Shown: positions 60,240 through 64,000 of the stretch, in pieces
Layout of the letters: the number at the start of each line of letters is the position of its first letter
Numbering within the stretch: the stretch's first letter is position 1
Program-made: the position numbers and the translations under genes
Notes under the pieces: model-generated
Told to the model about the DNA's origin: nothing
What the model saw: the letters and a program-made list of their open reading frames with translations, nothing else
The model's database searches: none
DNA from: an uncultured Propionibacteriaceae bacterium
GTDB taxonomy: Bacteria; Actinomycetota; Actinomycetes; Propionibacteriales; Propionibacteriaceae
Reading direction: 5' to 3'
DNA: 64,000 bases
Assembly (NCBI GenBank): GCA_938046585.1
Contig: CALIWR010000003.1
Location: forward strand, 124,001-188,000

Positions 60240-60791
60240 TCACTGAGAGAAGCGCTGAGGCGGCTTGATCACACCATCGACGACAGAGTGCACCACGAAG
60301 CCAGATGGTCGCGCTGCGGTGCCCACATGATGCACTTCGATGAATACCTCTACTTTCTTACCTCCTCGAATGGCATCGACCCATTCCCTTTCCATCGCGG
60401 CCCATTCGCCTTGGTTGATGCTTCTAAGTTGGGGAACGATGTTGCCGAGTCCACCGGAGCCATCGAACTGGTCGCCGAACAGGTGACCTGCATCATCCCC
60501 GAGCTGTTTGCCGGGGGGCTTCGAGTTGTATGAGCCCCTGGGTTGCCCGTCGGGCTTGAGTCTCAGATCGCTGGCATAGGCGGCGCGGATCCGGCCCTGG
60601 GAGTCTGTGATGTATTCATACCGGGGCTTTCCGGCGCCCCTGCCCAGGAAGTAGTGCTGGTTGGGCGCCAGGCGGCTGACCGTGGAGCGGCTGATCTTCG
60701 GACGCGCCCGGCCCACCACATCGAGATTCGTCATCAGCTTCTTGAACGGTCCCCGCAACAAAGGAGCCACCGTCTTGATCCGGTTTGGCAT
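60240..60791 (-). CDS. NS_2-type DNA/RNA endonuclease toxin domain protein
   Basis: The 183-residue protein matches the C-terminal nuclease of YeeF-type toxins. Motifs: RIRAAYASDL near 68, GDDAGHLFGDQFDGSGG with the catalytic His103 at about 98-114, the metal-ligand Asn117 in GNIVPQ, and Glu134 in AMEREWVDAI. It usually forms the tip of a long protein; here it is a separate gene with its own ribosome site (GAGGGGGAATC). No signal or WXG domain is attached. The neighbour at 60802-61260 provides a trafficking-type domain. Confidence 0.82.
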   Translation of the reverse strand: MPNRIKTVAPLLRGPFKKLMTNLDVVGRARPKISRSTVSRLAPNQHYFLGRGAGKPRYEYITDSQGRIRAAYASDLRLKPDGQPRGSYNSKPPGKQLGDDAGHLFGDQFDGSGGLGNIVPQLRSINQGEWAAMEREWVDAIRGGKKVEVFIEVHHVGTAARPSGFVVHSVVDGVIKPPQRFSQ

Positions 60792-60801
60792 GATTCCCCC
60801 T

Positions 60802-61260
60802 CTATTCGGTGAGGAGTCGGGCGAGGGCCATGCTGATGGCCTGGTTGATGGCGTACTCGACGCCCTTCTTCACCAGGAAAGAGACCGGTCCGGCTGCGAT
60901 AGCGGGAGCGATCAGAGCGAGTTGGAACAGGATCACACCCTTCAACACGACCACCGCATACGCACACACATCGCACCCGGTCGCGGCGATCTCACAGGCC
61001 TGGGAAAACCTTACGAGGGCTTCCTGGTCTGAGTCGTGCCCGGACACATACTCGCCGAACGCATCGGTTCCCGGGCCATGGTTATGGGCCTGCACATGCC
61101 GGACTGCGGTCACCACCTGCGAATGAGCGGCGTCCATCGACCGGTCCATACTCTTCAGATGATCAGCCCACTGATGCAACACGTCCTCATTCGTCTGAGG
61201 AAAGTCGTACCCCAGATACGAGATCGCCTTCACTAGCCACCCTGGCAATACCAACGCCAT
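60802..61260 (-). CDS. CpnT/WXG-like trafficking-domain protein preceding the nuclease
   Basis: The 152-residue protein starts MALVLPGWLVKAISYLGYDF, typical of the N-terminal domain of actinobacterial type VII toxins ('P-x-W...-G-x-x-x-P...NED'). TNEDVLHQWADHLKSMDRSM and a hydrophobic helix pair (AVVVLKGVILFQLALIAPAI) follow. It stops ten bases before the nuclease gene. In related toxins this domain is fused to the toxin, so this locus is a split version. ATG 61260 follows GAGGTTCTC. Confidence 0.6.
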   Translation of the reverse strand: MALVLPGWLVKAISYLGYDFPQTNEDVLHQWADHLKSMDRSMDAAHSQVVTAVRHVQAHNHGPGTDAFGEYVSGHDSDQEALVRFSQACEIAATGCDVCAYAVVVLKGVILFQLALIAPAIAAGPVSFLVKKGVEYAINQAISMALARLLTE

Positions 61261-61267
61261 GAGAACC

Positions 61268-61603
61268 TCAGAGCTCCTGAGTGATGTGGTGGGCAAGATC
61301 AGCCTGGGCCTGCTCCAACCGCTGGTACTCCCCGGCAGTGTCTACCATCGCCTCACCCACCTCGGACATCTGCTCAGCCAGATCCCTGCACGCCGCCTCG
61401 AACGCCTGCTTCACCGCCGGCACCACCAGCGCCAACGCCGCATCCACCAGATGCTCGCCCCGGCCGGATCCGAGAGCCTCCACATCCAACCTGGCCAAAC
61501 CCGCCTCCACGGCGGCCACCAGATCAGCGCCAGCCTCGTGATACGCCACCCCGCCACGACGCCACGCGCTCGGTGAGAATCCCAGATCGCCCGTCATACT
61601 CAT
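61268..61603 (-). CDS. WXG/ESX-like small helical protein
   Basis: The 111-residue protein starts at ATG 61603, overlapping the stop of the YbaB-like gene (ATGA). AWRRGGVAYHEAGADLVAAV and LVVPAVKQAFEAACRDL give two long helices. This is the size and layout of ESX-type secretion partners. It sits between a YbaB-like gene and the trafficking-domain gene, the standard order in actinobacterial toxin clusters. Confidence 0.6.
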   Translation of the reverse strand: MSMTGDLGFSPSAWRRGGVAYHEAGADLVAAVEAGLARLDVEALGSGRGEHLVDAALALVVPAVKQAFEAACRDLAEQMSEVGEAMVDTAGEYQRLEQAQADLAHHITQEL

Positions 61604-62010
61604 ACGTGCCTGTCCAATCGTTGTACGGCCTTCTCGTAGGCGCCGCGGAACTCAACCGACAACTCCTGCAACCCAGCGGCGATCTCTCCCATCGGGGTAT
61701 ACGCCTCCTGCGCTGCAGCGACTTCCTCAGCCCAGTACTGGGCCCAGACCGTGTTCACCGCCTGCCGGATCCGGTCCTCCAGCTCCTCCAACGACGGGAA
61801 CGACGACCCATACCAGACCGGATCTACCCGGATCGACGCCACCTCGAAATTCCGGATCGTGACCATCACCCGCTCCTGCGGATCCGACCCCGACAATTCC
61901 CGATCACTCGACAACACCCACTGCCCAGGCGGAGTGTCCGGTAGGGTCGCCGACCACTGCTCCACCCGCTCCTGCAACCGATCAAACACATCCGGCATCT
62001 CACCCGGCAT
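61600..62010 (-). CDS. YbaB/EbfC-like protein of the toxin cluster
   Basis: ATG 62010 follows GGGAGG; the product is 136 residues. The core RVMVTIRNFEVASIRVDPVW and SLEELEDRIRQAVNTVW fits the YbaB/EbfC fold of two strands and a helix. Such proteins are common leading genes of WXG-toxin operons in actinobacteria, possibly as chaperone-like adaptors. It is the first gene of this operon and translationally coupled to the next. Confidence 0.6.
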   Translation of the reverse strand: MPGEMPDVFDRLQERVEQWSATLPDTPPGQWVLSSDRELSGSDPQERVMVTIRNFEVASIRVDPVWYGSSFPSLEELEDRIRQAVNTVWAQYWAEEVAAAQEAYTPMGEIAAGLQELSVEFRGAYEKAVQRLDRHV

Positions 62011-62239
62011 GCCGGTCACCTCCCGTCAATGGAAGACCTGCCCCGGATCGACCCTCACACCCCCCACCCCCATGTCAACCCCCTCGGCAGCCAACAAGCA
62101 CACACAGAAAGCTTTCCCCGCCACGGAATCTTCGCTGAGTCCACTAGTCAGACCCGCATAGGCCGGAGTCGGCGCCCCAGACAAGAACGGCAAAATGTCA
62201 CAACCGGCCCCGCCGCGCAGGAGCAGAAGTAGCCGGGAG
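62011..62239. other. Promoter region of the toxin operon, no convincing gene
   Basis: This 229-base gap separates the divergent toxin operon and the cobalamin riboswitch. A minus-strand frame covering 62026-62355 would run through the riboswitch and has no good start. Its tail MGVGGVRVDPGQVFH resembles the start of a WXG protein, so a truncated relic is conceivable. I see no other feature. Confidence 0.4.
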
Positions 62240-62385
62240 TTGTGCCGTACTGGTCGTCCATGTGCGAGGATGAACCCAGCCTCAGGTGGAACCCGGTGCG
62301 AGTCCGGGGCGGTCCCGCCACTGTGAGCCCCCTCAGCCTCCGGCTGGTGGTGCAAGCCAGGTCATCTGTGGGCCGCCGAGCCCCG
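62240..62385 (+). promoter_or_regulatory. Cobalamin (B12) riboswitch upstream of cobT
   Basis: The core GGTGGAACCCGGTGCGAGTC, then CCGGGGCGGTCCCGCCACTG (B12 box GCCACTG) and TGA, with AGCCAGGTCATCTG at the end, is the canonical cobalamin riboswitch. A GC-rich hairpin follows (GCCCCGACCGGGGC), and the cobT ribosome site is inside CCAGGAGAACC. Adenosylcobalamin binding would reduce cobT-cobU expression. Confidence 0.9.
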
Positions 62386-62482
62386 ACCGGGGCCCGGCAC
62401 GCGAGGCGTTGGCCTTGGCGATCCGACTGTCTGCGCGGACCCAGACGGTTCAGCGCCCGGCCATGCCCGGGCCAGGAGAACC

Positions 62483-63613
62483 ATGACTGATACTCGGCTT
62501 CCCGACGGTCTCGCCGCCGACAGCCTGCTCGCCCGTACCGTTGCCCAGATCTTTCCCGCTGATCCGGCCGCCCAGGCCGCGGCGGCCGAACGTCAACAGA
62601 TCTTGATCAAACCGGAGGGCTCACTCGGTGAGCTGGAGGCGCTGTCGATCCGGCTGGCTGGGATCAGCGGGCACATGCCGGCACCAGTCCCGGCCCGCCC
62701 CGTGATCGGGCTCTTCGCCGGCGACCACGGGGTGTGGGCGCAAGGAGTCTCGCCGGACCCGCAGCAGATCACCGCCCAGATGGCGGTCACGATGGCCGCC
62801 GGCGGCGCCGCGATCAACGTCCTCGCCCGCCACATGCAGGCCGAGGTCTGGGTCACCGACATTGGGGTAAGCACCGAATTGCCGAGTGACACGGGCATTC
62901 GTCACCGCTGCGTACGACGCGGCACCGACGACATCTCGAAAGGCCCGGCGATGAGCCTGACCGAAGCGATCGCCGCGCTGGAGGTTGGCATCACCACCGC
63001 CGACGAGGCGGTCGCGCAGGGCGCCGACATCCTGGTCACAGGTGAGATGGGGATCGCCAATACCACCCCGGCCGCGGCCCTGATCGCCACCTTCACCGGC
63101 CGCGACCCGGCTGACGTGACCGGACGCGGGGCCGGCGCCAGCGACGAGCGGCACGCCCACAAGATCACTATCGTCCGGCGAGCCCTGGCGGTGAACCGGC
63201 CCGACCCCAGCCGCCCGGTCGAGGCGCTCGCCGGCGTCGGCGGGCTAGAACACGCCGCCCTGGCCGGGCTGATCCTGGGCGCCGCGGCGCACCGGATCCC
63301 CGTGGTGATCGACGGGGTGATCGCCTGTTCCTCGGCGTTGGCCGCAGTCGCGATCGCCCCCGCCGCGCAGGACTTCCTAGTCGCCGGGCACGCTGGCGCC
63401 GAACCGGGAATCACCGCGGCCCTGGACCTGCTCGGCCTGCCCGCCTTGCTGGACCTGGGTATGCGGCTGGGGGAGGGGTCCGGCGCGGTGCTGGCGCTGC
63501 CGATCGTCCAGGCCGCGGCCCACATCCTGGCCGAGATGGCGACCTTCGAGGACGCGGCGGTGACCGACATCAAGGTCACCGGCGAGGTCGAGATCCCCGC
63601 CCAGGACGCCTGA
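62483..63613 (+). CDS. cobT: Nicotinate-nucleotide--dimethylbenzimidazole phosphoribosyltransferase
   Basis: CobT makes alpha-ribazole phosphate, the lower-ligand precursor of B12. The 376-residue product has KPEGSLGELEALSIRLAGI at its start, FAGDHGVWAQGVSPDPQQIT, TGEMGIANTTPAAAL, TGRGAGASDERHAHKI and GAEPGITAALDLL. It keeps the glycine-rich loops and the catalytic Glu near the C-terminus (LRLGEGSGAVLAL-type motif). ATG 62483 follows CAGGAGAACC under the riboswitch. cobU overlaps by one base. Confidence 0.96.
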   Translation: MTDTRLPDGLAADSLLARTVAQIFPADPAAQAAAAERQQILIKPEGSLGELEALSIRLAGISGHMPAPVPARPVIGLFAGDHGVWAQGVSPDPQQITAQMAVTMAAGGAAINVLARHMQAEVWVTDIGVSTELPSDTGIRHRCVRRGTDDISKGPAMSLTEAIAALEVGITTADEAVAQGADILVTGEMGIANTTPAAALIATFTGRDPADVTGRGAGASDERHAHKITIVRRALAVNRPDPSRPVEALAGVGGLEHAALAGLILGAAAHRIPVVIDGVIACSSALAAVAIAPAAQDFLVAGHAGAEPGITAALDLLGLPALLDLGMRLGEGSGAVLALPIVQAAAHILAEMATFEDAAVTDIKVTGEVEIPAQDA

Positions 63614-64000
63614 TGCCCGACCAGACCAGCCCACAGCTCGACCGGCCAGCGCGGGTGCTGGTACTGGGCGGGGCCCGGTCCGGGAAGTCGACCTGGGCCG
63701 AGCAGCGGCTGTCCACCCATCCGACGGTCACGTACGTCGCGACCGCGGCCCACGACCCGGACGATCCCGAATGGGAGGAGCGGATCCGGATCCACCAGGA
63801 CCGCCGCCCCGCCAGTTGGCGTACGGTCGAAAGCCTCGACTTGGCAGCGGTGCTGCTGGCTGACGACGATTCTCCGGTACTGGTCGACTGTCTGGCGGTC
63901 TGGCTGGCCCGGGTCTTGCAAGAGGCCGGCGCCTGGGGGATCGAGTCCGCCGCCGGTGAACCGTGGCGCGACTACCTGGATCGTCAGATCGAGACACTGC
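63613..64000 (+). CDS. cobU: Adenosylcobinamide kinase/guanylyltransferase, 3' part outside the window
   Basis: ATG 63613 shares a base with the cobT stop (TGATG). The P-loop VLVLGGARSGKSTWAEQ, the GTP-site 'RIRIHQDRRPASWRTVE' and VLVDCLAVWLARVL match CobU. It phosphorylates adenosylcobinamide and then transfers GMP. The visible part is 129 residues of about 180. No MBL domain precedes it, unlike many actinobacterial CobU proteins; a free MBL homologue is at 3760-4590. Confidence 0.92.
   Translation, partial: MPDQTSPQLDRPARVLVLGGARSGKSTWAEQRLSTHPTVTYVATAAHDPDDPEWEERIRIHQDRRPASWRTVESLDLAAVLLADDDSPVLVDCLAVWLARVLQEAGAWGIESAAGEPWRDYLDRQIETL

Noticed and set aside
62026..62355. Minus-strand frame across the cobalamin riboswitch
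   Set aside because: It reads through a clear riboswitch on the other strand and lacks a ribosome site; only its last 15 codons look ESX-like.

Overview
This window comes from a high-GC Gram-positive genome, most likely an actinomycete; a member of the Propionibacteriales is possible but not proven. The signs are very high G+C with GTG and TTG starts, actinobacterial families (secreted 'LDTR/SNLNF' repeat proteins, DUF5682/DUF5691, YbaB-WXG-toxin clusters), DtxR/IdeR-type iron boxes, and a metallo-hydrolase half-protein that other actinobacteria fuse to CobU. No rRNA, tRNA, CRISPR array, transposase or phage structural gene was recognised.

Layout. 1-2 kb: an AAA ATPase and the N-terminal part of a subtilisin-like protease, resembling the ietAS anti-phage pair, cut by the left edge. 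2-15.6 kb: mainly housekeeping genes (GDPD, thiamine-binding protein, MBL hydrolase, TPR and DUF4253 proteins, ahpC-ahpF, arginase, patatin), plus two tandem secreted repeat proteins and a frameshifted DUF4411/PIN-like remnant. 15.6-25 kb: an iron-response zone (DUF1540 protein, DUF2470-like protein, Fec-type siderophore ABC transporter) with four IdeR-like boxes. Interleaved with it are an OLD-like ATPase/TOPRIM pair and ilvD. 25-33 kb: a dicarboxylate symporter, then an Opp/Nik-type transporter with a fused double permease and an MFS exporter. 33-42 kb: an AI-2E-family protein with a long repetitive tail, a PH-domain protein and a second oligopeptide transporter with fused ATPases. 42.4-45.6 kb: a translationally coupled polymorphic-toxin locus made of an ESX-like partner, a WXG-calpain protease toxin, a putative immunity protein and two nearly identical lipoproteins. 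45.7-53.6 kb: tpx and a five-gene SWIM-DUF5691-MoxR-DUF5682-VWA operon of unknown function. 54.3-57.5 kb: a MacB/FtsX-type ABC exporter. 57.7-62 kb: a second toxin locus with YbaB-like, WXG-like and trafficking proteins, an NS_2 nuclease toxin and a tandem array of four YezG/DUF600 immunity genes, one broken. 62.2-64 kb: a cobalamin riboswitch, cobT and the start of cobU.

How the parts fit together. Two loci look like contact-dependent or type VII-secreted toxin/immunity systems; the secretion machine itself is not in the window. Two loci look like phage defence. Iron boxes point to coordinated control of iron uptake and of a small Cys-rich DUF1540 protein. A dispersed palindromic element, with a 19-base core (GGTCCGCTGYTGTGCGGCC) conserved over 30 kb, sits in at least four intergenic gaps and appears to be a REP-like family of this genome.

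All calls are from reading the sequence and from recalled family knowledge. No database search was run.
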